Source: Betaproteobacteria bacterium (GTDB lineage Bacteria > Pseudomonadota > Gammaproteobacteria > Burkholderiales > SHXO01). Taken from it: 33,181 nucleotides of DNA. The DNA lies in NCBI GenBank assembly GCA_025356655.1, contig JANXRW010000017.1, forward strand, positions 1-33,181, written 5' to 3'. Shown in pieces: positions 1 through 7,409 of this stretch. Within the stretch, counting starts at the first letter, position 1, and each line of letters begins with the position of its first letter. The translations under genes and the position numbers were made by a program. A model generated the notes under the pieces. That model made no database searches, had not been told where the DNA came from, and saw nothing but the letters and a program-made list of their open reading frames with translations.

Positions 1-147
1 GTGCACGAAAAGCAAGGCTTTGGATCAATATACGTAAAATATTATGGCACTACATTTTGCCTCAGAAATGAAGTCCAATGCTGACAAGGGTTTACGGCGC
101 GCCAGCGTCAGAAAGGACGGAAAAGTGACAAAGATGGGCTAGTACAG

Positions 148-261
148 GAGCACCCCGGGCTCGCGCCCTCGGGTGGCAACCAGCCGCACAACAATCTGCA
201 GCCCCTCCTCGTGGTGAGCTATATCATCGCCCTGCAGGGCATCTATCCTCAGCGGCCCTAG
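148..261 (+). pseudogene. C-terminal remnant of a phage tail-collar (microcystin-dependent type) protein
   Basis: The frame ending at TAG 259-261 encodes a typical tail-collar C-terminus: a GGNQPHNNLQP segment, then VVSYIIALQGIYPQRP. The family ends in the same G(S/N)xPHNNxxP...ALQG(I/V)(F/Y)P signature. The frame is open back to about position 85, but residues before position 148 do not resemble the family, and a stop (TGA 82-84) closes it upstream. Only the last ~37 codons are therefore recognisable and no start codon or collar body is present. This looks like a truncated remnant. The adjacent GNAT and DUF6916-like genes fit the usual surroundings of tail-collar genes (recalled from family knowledge, not tested). 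Confidence 0.6.
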
Positions 262-270
262 GTCATTCAC

Positions 271-816
271 GTGCTCAGCGTGCCAACCCGGCAGCGGCCG
301 GCGGAAGAGCGGGACGAGGAGTTCCTGCGCCGCCTGTTCGCCGAGTCGCGGGAAAGCGAATTCGCCCGGCTACCCCTCGACTCGACGCAGATCGGGCAGC
401 TCCTGCGGCAGCAATTTGACGCGCGAGCGCGCGCCTGCGCGGCAGGGTTCCCCGCCGCGCGCTGGTTCATCGTAGAGAGCTTGGACGAGGCAATCGGCAC
501 GCTGTGCCTGGAGCGGAGCGACAGCGGCCTCGCCGTGCAGGACATCGCGATCCTCAGCACCTGGCAGAACAGAGGCGTGGGCAGCGCATTGCTGCGCGCC
601 GTGCTGGCCGAGGCACGGGCCGCGGGCCTGCCGGTGCAGTTGCAAGTCCGGGTAGGCAGCGCCGCTGACCGACTTTACCGCCGCCTGGGTTTTGTGGAGA
701 TCAGTAACGACCGCCTGAACATCGCCATGCAGTGGCGCGCGAACTCTGACCGGGTGGCGGCTCCACGCTCGTGGGCAGCCCAGCCAGATGCCACGGCGGG
801 CGTGCCCATTCATTGA
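271..816 (+). CDS. GNAT family N-acetyltransferase
   Basis: This 181-residue protein has the GNAT fold signature. The acetyl-CoA-binding motif A is at residues 99-108 (QNRGVGSALL, the R/QxxGxG/A type), followed by a helix and the motif B region RLYRRLGFVEI at 134-144. Such enzymes move an acetyl group from acetyl-CoA to an amine; the substrate cannot be told. Translation starts at GTG 271, nine bases after the stop of the tail-collar remnant, so it was probably co-transcribed with that gene when intact. The last ~25 residues lie past the core fold and look disordered. The next gene begins 17 bases downstream. Confidence 0.85.
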   Translation: MLSVPTRQRPAEERDEEFLRRLFAESRESEFARLPLDSTQIGQLLRQQFDARARACAAGFPAARWFIVESLDEAIGTLCLERSDSGLAVQDIAILSTWQNRGVGSALLRAVLAEARAAGLPVQLQVRVGSAADRLYRRLGFVEISNDRLNIAMQWRANSDRVAAPRSWAAQPDATAGVPIH

Positions 817-833
817 TGACGGGGAGAGCACTC

Positions 834-1223
834 ATGCAACGACGGGATTTCATGATAAGCAGCGCGAGCGGTGCCGTGGCCGCCGCGTTCGCGGCAGTCC
901 CCTCGGGGGCAGGCGCCGGGACCACACCGCCCGCCCTGGGGGAAAAGGCTTTCCGGGGGCAATTGGGGCATGTCTTCTATGTCTACCCTGGCCTACGCGG
1001 GGTGGTCCTGCAACTGGTGGCCCTACGGGAGGCAAAGTTCAAGTCCGTACCCGGTCACGAGCAGTTCACGCTGATCTTCCAAGGTTGGCGTGGGACCCCG
1101 CTCAAATCCGGCACCTACGATGCGGAGAACGCCACACTGGGCAAGTTCCAACTCACCCTGGAGCCCCTCCCATCCACGGCGGCAGCACTGCGCTACCGGG
1201 CCGACTTCAGCCTACTCGGCTAA
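834..1223 (+). CDS. Tat-exported DUF6916-like small protein
   Basis: A 129-residue protein starting at ATG 834, with a GGGGAG ribosome site just upstream at about 821. The N-terminus MQRRDFMISSASGAVAAAFA is a twin-arginine signal (RRDFM), so the protein is probably exported folded. The mature part is a single compact beta-rich domain with the pattern FxGQLGHxFxV...LxL...FTLIFQGWRGTPLKSGTYDxExxxxGxFxLxLxPL...YRADF. This resembles the DUF6916 family often found beside tail-collar and GNAT genes; that assignment is from memory. The function is unknown. It sits 17 bp after the GNAT gene and likely shares its transcript. Confidence 0.6.
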   Translation: MQRRDFMISSASGAVAAAFAAVPSGAGAGTTPPALGEKAFRGQLGHVFYVYPGLRGVVLQLVALREAKFKSVPGHEQFTLIFQGWRGTPLKSGTYDAENATLGKFQLTLEPLPSTAAALRYRADFSLLG

Positions 1224-1406
1224 TCCACGCGGCTGCTCGCAACGGCGCGTCGCCTCGCGGTTTGACCAAGCCCTGCGCCGGGGGCCGAGAGAGCACGGAG
1301 CGTACGCGGCCTTCTGGGCGGCGCCCGTGACCGCCCGGCGCGGGCCGACAGGTGGGAGGATCCGCCAGGGCTTGGCGCAGTCGGCAACGCGAAGGCCGCA
1401 CCGGCG

Positions 1407-1616
1407 CCGTGCGCCGCGTGCGCTTGCGAGCGATCGGATGGCGGTGTCCACGGTTACTGGCGGGCGGGCCTGCAAGTCCGGGATCTCCCGAGGCCAGAGC
1501 GCCGGAACCACCGCCCTATCATTGACCAACAGTTCCAGAACCCCGTCGGCGTAGGCTGCACGTTGTGACGGGAAATGCCAGCCGGTCCCGAGGGAGTTGT
1601 CCGCGCCGAAGGGCAT
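1407..1616 (-). pseudogene. Decayed VapC-like PIN-domain toxin
   Basis: Reading leftward from ATG 1616, the first ~45 codons match the N-terminus of a PIN-domain toxin: a conserved Asp in xxDNS (FGADNSLGTGWHFP), then AYADGVLELL and the hallmark VVPALWPREI. The product then jumps from PREI to a stretch resembling the C-terminal half (VTVDTAIRSLASAR), so about 30-40 residues including a catalytic acidic residue are missing. After that, homology disappears. Intact relatives are ~130-140 residues. The gene lies directly downstream of its damaged antitoxin. It is read as a non-functional VapC-type RNase. Confidence 0.6.
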
Positions 1617-1866
1617 CGCCCCCCCTCCTCTGGTGCCGCCCACACCTCAAAGGGCGCCGCAGAGCGGGCCTCGCGACCGACGCGGACGCGGGCAATCAGT
1701 TCACGCAGGGACTGCCGTTGGGCGTCACTGGAGGCCGTGTCTGCGGAAACGGGAAGGATCAACGCCGCCGGCGCCCCATGCCGAGTGAAGGTGTACTCCT
1801 CGCCCCGCTCCACGGTAGCGAGCACCGCGAAGAGCCGATTTCTGGCTCAAAAACCGCAATGGACAT
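1613..1866 (-). pseudogene. Frameshifted Phd/YefM-type antitoxin
   Basis: From ATG 1866 (GGAGG at about 1876-1882 on this strand) the codons read MSIAVFE. One base is then missing, after which the other frame reads ARNRLFAVLATVERGEEY and continues TFTRHGAPAALILPV. This is the standard Phd/VapB N-terminus (EAKxxLSxLLxxVExGEExxITRHGxPxAxLxP). Inserting one base gives exactly 84 residues up to codon TGC 1613-1615, where a TGA overlapping the toxin ATG would normally be, so the stop has also been lost. Both lesions point to a dead antitoxin, though a shorter product from GTG 1825 cannot be excluded. Confidence 0.65.
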
Positions 1867-2413
1867 CACCCCAAGCCTCCGGCAATGAAGTATGGCTAGC
1901 CCGAGTTCTACCACCGGCACAATTGCCTACCAGTGGAGCTCCCGTAAGAGGCAATTCCCCGCTTGCCGGTCGGCATGCCCAGCCCCTTGGGTCCGCAAGC
2001 ACCCCCGCCCGATCGCCTGGATCCGTCAGCGCTCAGTTCATCCCATGCCGACGCCCATGCCTCAGCTTTCGGCACACTTCGACACATTTCACGCCCGGGC
2101 GCTTGACAGTAGAACGCCGGCGCAGCCGGGAGACGCAGGCGTTGAACTTGGTGCGATTTAGGCTAACCGTGCCACGGCGCGTGGCGTCGGCTCACCTCGG
2201 GTAACGCCGCGCAAGTTCGCCGACGTGTCCTAGAAGGGTGAATCTTGGAGTCGACGGCGGCGGATACGGGCTCTGCGCGCGCTTGGCAATGAACTTGCTT
2301 GATGCAGGGCCGCGCGGGGCTAAACTCCGTCGCCCCAATGCCGAAATGCCCTTTACCTGCGGAGCAGCCGCTTCGACGGGTGCCACCCGAGCCGCACGAG
2401 AAAAAGCCCACCC
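1867..2413. other. Gene-free stretch with no recognisable content apart from a promoter-like motif
   Basis: About 547 bp between the antitoxin remnant and the thioesterase gene. Frames on both strands are open by chance in this GC-rich DNA, but none gives a protein I recognise. No tRNA, inverted repeat or mobile-element end was seen. The right part contains a possible promoter for the thioesterase gene. Confidence 0.6.
2299..2326 (+). promoter_or_regulatory. Possible sigma70 promoter for the thioesterase gene
   Basis: TTGATG (2299-2304) is separated by 16 bp from TAAACT (2321-2326). Each hexamer matches four of six consensus bases. It lies 87 bp upstream of the ATG at 2414. Motif match only. 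Confidence 0.35.
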
Positions 2414-2848
2414 ATGACAGAAGAGATCGACCTGGCCGACCGCAACGACCTTATCCTCGACCACCCGCTGAGCCGCGTAGCCGCTCTCATGCTGGTACAT
2501 CAAGAGGACTCCAAGGCGTGGTGCCGCTTCAAGGTGTCCGAGGACTGTGCCGGAGCTGAAGGATTCCTCAACCCTAGCGTGCTCTATGGCCTGATCGACG
2601 CCACCTGCCATCTGGGACTGGTGCCGGGCCTAGCGGACGACGAGGAAGCCAACACCATGGACTTCCACGTCAGTATCGTGCGCCAGGCGCCCATTGGCGC
2701 GGTGGTGGGCCTGCGCGCGGAACTGCTGCGGCGCAGCGCCCAGGTAGCCTGCTTACGCTGCGAGGCCCAATACGTGGATGGCAATAGCCTAGTCATCGCG
2801 TCGGCCAATGTCACCAAACTCATCGCCATCCGCTCCCGCGGCGCTTAG
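2414..2848 (+). CDS. PaaI-like hotdog-fold thioesterase
   Basis: A 144-residue single-domain protein of hotdog-fold thioesterase type. The pattern GFLNPSVLYGLIDATCHLG (about 49-67) matches the hot-dog helix region with its acidic residue (LxDxxxxxA/G). It is followed by the strand pattern TMDFHVSIVRQAPIGAVVGLRAELLRRSAQVACLRCEAQYVDGN...VIASANVTKL typical of the PaaI/YdiI family. Members hydrolyse acyl-CoA thioesters; the substrate here is unknown. In place of the usual His-Gly before the helix there is Leu-Asn-Pro, so the active site may differ. Its stop overlaps the convergent cyclase gene by four bases (2845-2848). Confidence 0.75.
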   Translation: MTEEIDLADRNDLILDHPLSRVAALMLVHQEDSKAWCRFKVSEDCAGAEGFLNPSVLYGLIDATCHLGLVPGLADDEEANTMDFHVSIVRQAPIGAVVGLRAELLRRSAQVACLRCEAQYVDGNSLVIASANVTKLIAIRSRGA

Positions 2849-3798
2849 CGGATGGCCACCGGCGCCACCGTGGATCCCGTGCCACCCTTGATCTTCAGCG
2901 GTTCGAGCACCAGCGCGAATTCGTAGGCTTGGGCTGCGGCCAATTCGCCTAGCCGCAGGTTCTCCAGCAGGAAAATGCCGTTGATCACCAGCGCAATCTG
3001 GTGCACGGGCAGGCTCAACTTGGGGTCCGGGTTGGGTGAGATCTCCACGGGGAAGTTGTCCGCGCCCACGAGCATGATGTTTTGGCTGGCCAGCCACTGC
3101 GCGCCGCGCACGCCGATGCCGGGGCAACCGCTGTTGTAGCGGGCGTTGTCTACGCCCCACTGCCGACCCCAGCCGGTATGGATAAGCACGGCATCACCGG
3201 GCTCGATGGTGAGACCCTCGCGGCGCAGGGCAGCCTGGAGATCCTCCGGGGTGATCTCGTAGTCGATGGGGAGGATGTCCACCGCCTTGAGCGCCGCGAT
3301 GTCGAGCAGGATGCCGCGGGTGAAGAGTCCGCCGACCTTGTCCACGCCCATCTTGGTGAACCCCGTGCGCGTGGCCACCTCGTCGAGCTTGTGGCAATTG
3401 TAGAGATCGCTGCCGATGGTCTGATGGGGGAACGCATCGAACTGCGTTCCCACCTGGCCGATCTCCGAGACCACCAATTCCTCGTTGCTGCGCCGCAGGT
3501 TGGTGCCCATGGGGGCGGTGGTGCGTTTCATGGTGACGTCGAAGCGCCGGGTTCCGAACAGCGGCATGTCACCGGCGAGCACATGGGAGAGTTCGAACAT
3601 CTCGCCGCGGCGGATGAGGCGCGCGGCCTTCAGTATCTGCGCGGGCGTCTGCAGGTTGCCAGCCCCGCGCTCGTCCTGCGCGCCCCAGCGCGACGGGCAA
3701 CGCAGTTCCGGGGCAGGCGGCTGCCAAGTCTGCGCCGACGCGGCGAGACAGCAAAGACAAAGGGCGAGGCCTGCTAATAGCGGGCATGCGAATTTCAT
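2845..3798 (-). CDS. Exported cyclase-family (kynurenine formamidase-like) hydrolase
   Basis: A 317-residue protein with a Sec signal peptide (about 1-22, LCLCCLAASAQ), so it is probably periplasmic. The mature part belongs to the cyclase family (PF04199; kynurenine formamidase, isatin hydrolase): SRWGAQDERGAGN at 36-48, FELSHVLAGDMPLFG at 68-82, and the metal-site region at 115-125. In the classic motif HxGTHxDxPxH both early His are replaced: the sequence is QVGTQFDAFPH, leaving D121 and H125. Later conserved elements are present (GDAVLIHTGWG, VGADNFPVE, HQIALVINGIFLLENL). It likely hydrolyses a cyclic amide or lactone-like substrate if active. It is a single gene, convergent with the thioesterase. 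Confidence 0.8.
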   Translation of the reverse strand: MKFACPLLAGLALCLCCLAASAQTWQPPAPELRCPSRWGAQDERGAGNLQTPAQILKAARLIRRGEMFELSHVLAGDMPLFGTRRFDVTMKRTTAPMGTNLRRSNEELVVSEIGQVGTQFDAFPHQTIGSDLYNCHKLDEVATRTGFTKMGVDKVGGLFTRGILLDIAALKAVDILPIDYEITPEDLQAALRREGLTIEPGDAVLIHTGWGRQWGVDNARYNSGCPGIGVRGAQWLASQNIMLVGADNFPVEISPNPDPKLSLPVHQIALVINGIFLLENLRLGELAAAQAYEFALVLEPLKIKGGTGSTVAPVAIR

Positions 3799-3873
3799 GG
3801 ATTCCTCCGGTATTGAATTCTAGTGGCCTATCGGGGGCTGGCCTTGCAACGAAGCTTACTGCAAGGCGATCGA

Positions 3874-4230
3874 TCAGGGCTTCAGGCCGAAGAGCACGTG
3901 GAGGACGATGGCGAAGACGCTGATGCAGATTGCCGCGAGCACCGCACTGCCGAAGCCCGTGATATTGAACCCGGGTACCAGCGCCGCTACCAGCCAGAGC
4001 ATGAACGCGTTGACCACCACGATGAAGATGCCCAGCGTGATGATGGTGAGCGGCAGGGTGAGAAGCACTAAAAGGGGCTTGACGACCGCGTTGACTAGAC
4101 CGAAGACCAGACCCGCCACCAGCAGGGCCTGGAGGGAGCCAAAGGAGAGACCCGACACCACGGTGCTGGCAAACCAGAGGAAGAGGGTATTCACCCCCCA
4201 AAAAATCGCAAGGCGTATCAGGGCATTCAT
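3874..4230 (-). CDS. Phage holin family / YvlD-type four-helix membrane protein
   Basis: A 118-residue integral membrane protein with four predicted transmembrane helices: about 5-25, 30-52 (LQALLVAGLVFGLVNAVVKP), 55-78 (LLTLPLTIITLGIFIVVVNAF) and 90-115. The NAVVKPLL...LTLPLTIITLGIF core is the signature of the family PF04020, named after a mycobacteriophage holin but found widely as a chromosomal protein (YvlD in Bacillus). It is probably not a lysis holin here because no endolysin or phage genes are adjacent. The molecular role is unknown. It is transcribed away from the divergent DMT transporter gene. Confidence 0.85.
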   Translation of the reverse strand: MNALIRLAIFWGVNTLFLWFASTVVSGLSFGSLQALLVAGLVFGLVNAVVKPLLVLLTLPLTIITLGIFIVVVNAFMLWLVAALVPGFNITGFGSAVLAAICISVFAIVLHVLFGLKP

Positions 4231-4374
4231 CGTCTTCTTATGCTAGCACGGCAGCGTGGTGTCCACCGAAGTAGACGCCCAACGCGGCCGCCAGCAGCCA
4301 ATTGCGCTAGACTGCCGCTCCACCGTGTCGCCCACCGCCGGAGCCGCCGTGCCCCATTGCCGCCCGCCGCAGCC

Positions 4375-5301
4375 ATGACCGAACCCGCACAGACGCTGCC
4401 GCGGGCCACTTGGCTTTGGTTCGCCATCCTGACGCTGGGATGGGGGTTCAACTGGCCGATGATGAAAATCGCCGTGGGTGAGGTCTCGGTATGGACCTTC
4501 CGGAGCCTCTGCGTGGGGGCGGGTGCGCTGGGCATGTTCGCTATCGCCGCAGCCAACCGCCAACGCCTGCTCCCGCCGCCGGGCCAGTGGGTTCGGGTGG
4601 CGCTCACCGCAGTGTTCAACGTGACCGGATGGAACCTCCTCATCGGCTTCGGGCTCACGCTGCTGCCCGCCGGCCGGGCTGTCATCCTGGCCTACACCAT
4701 GCCGCTTTGGGTGCAACTGCTGATCGGGCCGGTGCTGGGCGAGCGCCTCACCCGCCGCGGGGTGCTTGGACTTGCACTGGGAATGGCCGCCATGGCGCTG
4801 CTGCTCAGCAACGAATTCGCGGTCCTGCGCAATGCTCCAGCGGGCGCCCTGCTGGTGGTTGGCGCCGCCTTCAGCTGGGCGCTCGGCACTGTACTCACCA
4901 AGCGCTACCCGGCAAACATGCCCACCACCAGCTATACGGCTTGGCAGATGCTCTTCGGCGGTCTGCCCGTGATGTTGGGTGCGATCCTCCTGGATCACGC
5001 ACCGCTGCATGCCGTCTCCCCTGTGGCGATGGTCGCCATTGCCTACAACATGCTGATCGCCTTCATATTATGTTACTGGGCCTGGTATAAGATCGTAGCA
5101 AGCGCCCCGGCTGCCGTTTCTGCGCTAGGAACGCTGATGATCCCGGTAGTGGGAGTGTTCAGTAGCGCCTGGCTGTTGGGGGAACGTCCCGGCTTACCCG
5201 ACTACGTGGGGCTTGCTCTAGTCATCGCCGCCATCGCCACCGTCATTGTCCCGGCAGGCGGCCGCGCTCAAGCTGCGCCGCGCCCGGCCGTTAGTCGTTG
5301 A
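4375..5301 (+). CDS. EamA-domain DMT superfamily transporter
   Basis: A 308-residue membrane protein of the drug/metabolite transporter superfamily with two EamA repeats, about ten helices in all. The first repeat opens with TWLWFAILTLGWGFNWPMMKIAVGE, where the WGxxxxxxK pattern is typical; the second runs from about residue 160 and ends with the conserved WLLGERPGLPDYVGLALVIAAI. The start ATG 4375 is chosen because residues encoded upstream are arginine-rich and not family-like. Such proteins export amino acids, nucleosides or other small metabolites; the substrate cannot be told. The lytic transglycosylase gene starts 24 bp downstream. Confidence 0.85.
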   Translation: MTEPAQTLPRATWLWFAILTLGWGFNWPMMKIAVGEVSVWTFRSLCVGAGALGMFAIAAANRQRLLPPPGQWVRVALTAVFNVTGWNLLIGFGLTLLPAGRAVILAYTMPLWVQLLIGPVLGERLTRRGVLGLALGMAAMALLLSNEFAVLRNAPAGALLVVGAAFSWALGTVLTKRYPANMPTTSYTAWQMLFGGLPVMLGAILLDHAPLHAVSPVAMVAIAYNMLIAFILCYWAWYKIVASAPAAVSALGTLMIPVVGVFSSAWLLGERPGLPDYVGLALVIAAIATVIVPAGGRAQAAPRPAVSR

Positions 5302-5325
5302 CAGCCGATCCACTGGAGACCGCCC

Positions 5326-5955
5326 TTGATACCCGCCCGCACCCTCCCGAACCTGACCGCCTGCGCCCTGCTGGCCATGCTCGCGCCGGGTGCCGCTTGG
5401 GCCGATATATTCCGCTACGTGGACGCCGACGGGGTGACCCACTTCACCAACGTCCCGAACGACAGCCGGTACAAGCTCTACATCGCAACCCAGAAGGAGC
5501 CGGCGCCAGTGACCGTGGCCTTCGACCAGGCGCCCCCCCCGAGGGCCCCCGTCAGGGTGGACAAGAGCCGCATCGCGTCGCACATCCACGCCGCCGCCCG
5601 CACCTATGGCGTGGAGGTCGCGCTCATCCAGGCGGTGATCGCCGCGGAGTCGGGCTACAACCCGCTGGCCATCTCGCCTAAGGGTGCTCGCGGCCTGATG
5701 CAACTGATGCCTGACACAGCGCGCCGCTACCGCGTTCAAAATCCCTGGGATGCAGAACAGAACATCAACGGCGGCACGGCCTACCTCCGCGACCTGCTGA
5801 ACATGTTCGGCGACAAGCGCCTGGCGCTAGCCGCCTACAATGCGGGTGAGGGCAGCGTGATTCGGCACGGCAATAGCGTCCCGCAGTTCCCGGAGACCGT
5901 CCAGTACGTGCCGCGGGTGCTGTCCTACTACCGGTACTACCGGGCACAGCTCTAA
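5326..5955 (+). CDS. Periplasmic lytic transglycosylase (SLT domain, DUF4124-like N-terminus)
   Basis: A 209-residue exported protein. The start TTG 5326 is supported by GGAG at 5314-5317. A signal peptide covers about 1-26 (cut near AWA-D). Residues 27-45 (DIFRYVDADGVTHFTNVP) resemble the DUF4124 motif common ahead of SLT domains. The catalytic domain has E108 in AAESGYNPLAISPKGARGLMQLMPDTARRY (catalytic glutamate and GLMQ motif), NINGGTAYLRDLL and AAYNAGEG at 169-176. It cleaves the glycan strands of peptidoglycan, forming 1,6-anhydromuramyl ends. It may be co-transcribed with the DMT gene 24 bp upstream. Confidence 0.9.
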   Translation: MIPARTLPNLTACALLAMLAPGAAWADIFRYVDADGVTHFTNVPNDSRYKLYIATQKEPAPVTVAFDQAPPPRAPVRVDKSRIASHIHAAARTYGVEVALIQAVIAAESGYNPLAISPKGARGLMQLMPDTARRYRVQNPWDAEQNINGGTAYLRDLLNMFGDKRLALAAYNAGEGSVIRHGNSVPQFPETVQYVPRVLSYYRYYRAQL

Positions 5956-6001
5956 CGCACAGGCGTCCATTCACCGGCCAGGGCCGGTATAGAATAGCGC
6001 C

Positions 6002-6541
6002 ATGAGTCTCGACCTCCGCTGGCTCGCGCCCGCCGCCCTCGTTGCTGCCGTTCCGGCACAGTGCCTTGCCGTCCAATACCTGAGTGCCGAACAGGCGCAG
6101 GGGCTGATTTTTCCGCAGGCACGCGAGTTCCTGCCAAGTACCATCACGCTCACGGGTCCCCAAAGCGAGCAGATCGAACACCTCTCGGGCGTGCACCTGC
6201 GTACGCCCGTGCAACGTGTCCTCCAAGCGCGTGCCGAGGGCAGGACGCTGGGGTGGATCATCCTAGACGAGGTCTACGGCAAACACGAACTGATCAGCTA
6301 CGCGCTGGGCATTAACTTCGACGGCAGCGTGCGCCAGTTGGAAATCCTCGAATACAAGGAAGCCTACGGCTACCAGGTACGCAACCCTGCCTGGCGCCGG
6401 CAGTTCGCTGGCAAGACAGCGGCCGATCCTCTCAAGCTGGACACGGACATCTTGAACATCACCGGGGCAACGCTTTCCTGTCGCCACTTGGCCGAGGGCG
6501 TGAAGCGCCTTCTGGCCTTCGCGCAGGTGGCCTTGCGCTGA
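6002..6541 (+). CDS. Exported FMN-binding domain protein
   Basis: A 179-residue protein with a signal-like N-terminus (about 1-23). The domain matches the FMN-binding family (PF04205), whose relatives RnfG and NqrC carry FMN bound covalently to a Thr by the flavin transferase ApbE. The acceptor motif is ITGATLS at 153-159, with T157 the likely attachment residue, after D149. Upstream features GWIILDEVYGKHELISYALGINFDGSVRQLEI fit the same fold. It is followed five bases later by a His-rich membrane protein, so the two may form a small membrane redox unit (inference). No ribosome site precedes the ATG. A TAGAAT hexamer at 5990-5995 would place transcription start at about the ATG, so a leaderless mRNA is possible. 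Confidence 0.8.
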   Translation: MSLDLRWLAPAALVAAVPAQCLAVQYLSAEQAQGLIFPQAREFLPSTITLTGPQSEQIEHLSGVHLRTPVQRVLQARAEGRTLGWIILDEVYGKHELISYALGINFDGSVRQLEILEYKEAYGYQVRNPAWRRQFAGKTAADPLKLDTDILNITGATLSCRHLAEGVKRLLAFAQVALR

Positions 6542-6545
6542 GCCC

Positions 6546-7004
6546 TTGGGACTGACCCCGCTCCATCGACGGTGGCTGCACGCGGGCGCCCTGGTGCTAC
6601 TGGGTAGCGGTGTCGGCTGGATCGTCTTGCACTACGCCTTCATCGTGGCTGGCCCCTTCGGACCCGCGCCAAACCCGCTCGAGGCCTGGGCTCTAAAGGT
6701 GCACGGGGCGGCCATGATGGCATTTCTGGTCCTGGCCGGCACCGTCTTGCCTCTGCACGTGCGCGGCAGCTGGCAGATGGGCTACTCGCATCGGTCTGGC
6801 ACCTGGGTGCTGGCCATCTCTGGCTTCCTGGCACTGACCGGCTATGCGCTCTATTACCTGTCTAGCGAAGGCACCCGGGAATGGCTGGGGATCGTGCATT
6901 GGGCCGCGGGCCTCGGCGCGGGCGTGGCCTACTTCTGGCATGTTCTGCCCGGGCGCCGCAGCGCCCCTGCCCGGTCGCTGCGGCGCCCGGAGGTCGGCCC
7001 CTAG
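6546..7004 (+). CDS. His-rich four-helix membrane protein, possible redox partner of the FMN protein
   Basis: A 152-residue integral membrane protein with about four transmembrane segments (10-35, 50-70, 85-105, 114-134). His residues sit in or at the ends of the helices: H29, H53, H71, H82, H118 and H132. That pattern is reminiscent of small b-type cytochromes or the DUF4405 group, but no family was assigned with certainty. The start TTG 6546 lies four bases after the stop of the FMN-binding gene, which implies translational coupling and joint function. If it binds haem, the pair would move electrons across the inner membrane to periplasmic flavin; this is inference. The C-terminus is a short Arg/Pro tail. 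Confidence 0.65.
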   Translation: MGLTPLHRRWLHAGALVLLGSGVGWIVLHYAFIVAGPFGPAPNPLEAWALKVHGAAMMAFLVLAGTVLPLHVRGSWQMGYSHRSGTWVLAISGFLALTGYALYYLSSEGTREWLGIVHWAAGLGAGVAYFWHVLPGRRSAPARSLRRPEVGP

Positions 7005-7141
7005 GGCCGGCTGTCACGGCAGTGCCACGCGGGTTGGGGTAACATCCGGGCATCGATATCCGGTGGACGGGCTGCGGTCCCCCTTGCGTGGCGTCCCGGA
7101 TGCCCGGCAGGGGGTACGGGGACCTGGGAGGGGGAGTGGCC

Positions 7142-7354
7142 ATGGAGCCCACGGAGGAAAGAATCGCAGCCCTGGAGGAGCGTATCACCCAGCTCAAGCT
7201 GGAACATCGCGATCTCGACGGGGTCATAAACAAACTGGCGCTCGATCCCGCTCAGGATGAGCTGCACGTGCGTCGCCTGAAGCGGCGTCGCCTGCTGCTC
7301 AAGGACCAAATTGTCCTGCTCGAGCGCCAGCTGAGCCCTGATTCCCGCGCGTAA
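7142..7354 (+). CDS. YdcH/DUF465-like small coiled-coil protein
   Basis: A 70-residue helical protein. Start ATG 7142 is preceded by a strong purine-rich site (GGGAGGGGGAG, 7126-7136). The sequence IAALEERITQLKLEHRDLDGVINKLA...LHVRRLKRRRLLLKDQIVLLERQL has the DUF465 pattern: L..EH..LD..I..L in the first helix and LK+.+L.LKD.I..L in the second. It probably forms an antiparallel helical hairpin. Function is unknown for the family. The gene stands between the membrane protein gene and the lipoprotein pair with ordinary spacing. Confidence 0.8.
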   Translation: MEPTEERIAALEERITQLKLEHRDLDGVINKLALDPAQDELHVRRLKRRRLLLKDQIVLLERQLSPDSRA

Positions 7355-7409
7355 TTCCCGGGCTGCCCGCATCTGCGCCCGCTACACCCGTCCCCTGGGA
7401 GCCCTGCGT

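Noticed and set aside
3874-4230. The holin-family gene as a sign of a prophage
   Set aside because: PF04020 proteins are common chromosomal membrane proteins. No phage gene lies next to it; the only phage-like piece is the tail-collar remnant 3.6 kb away.
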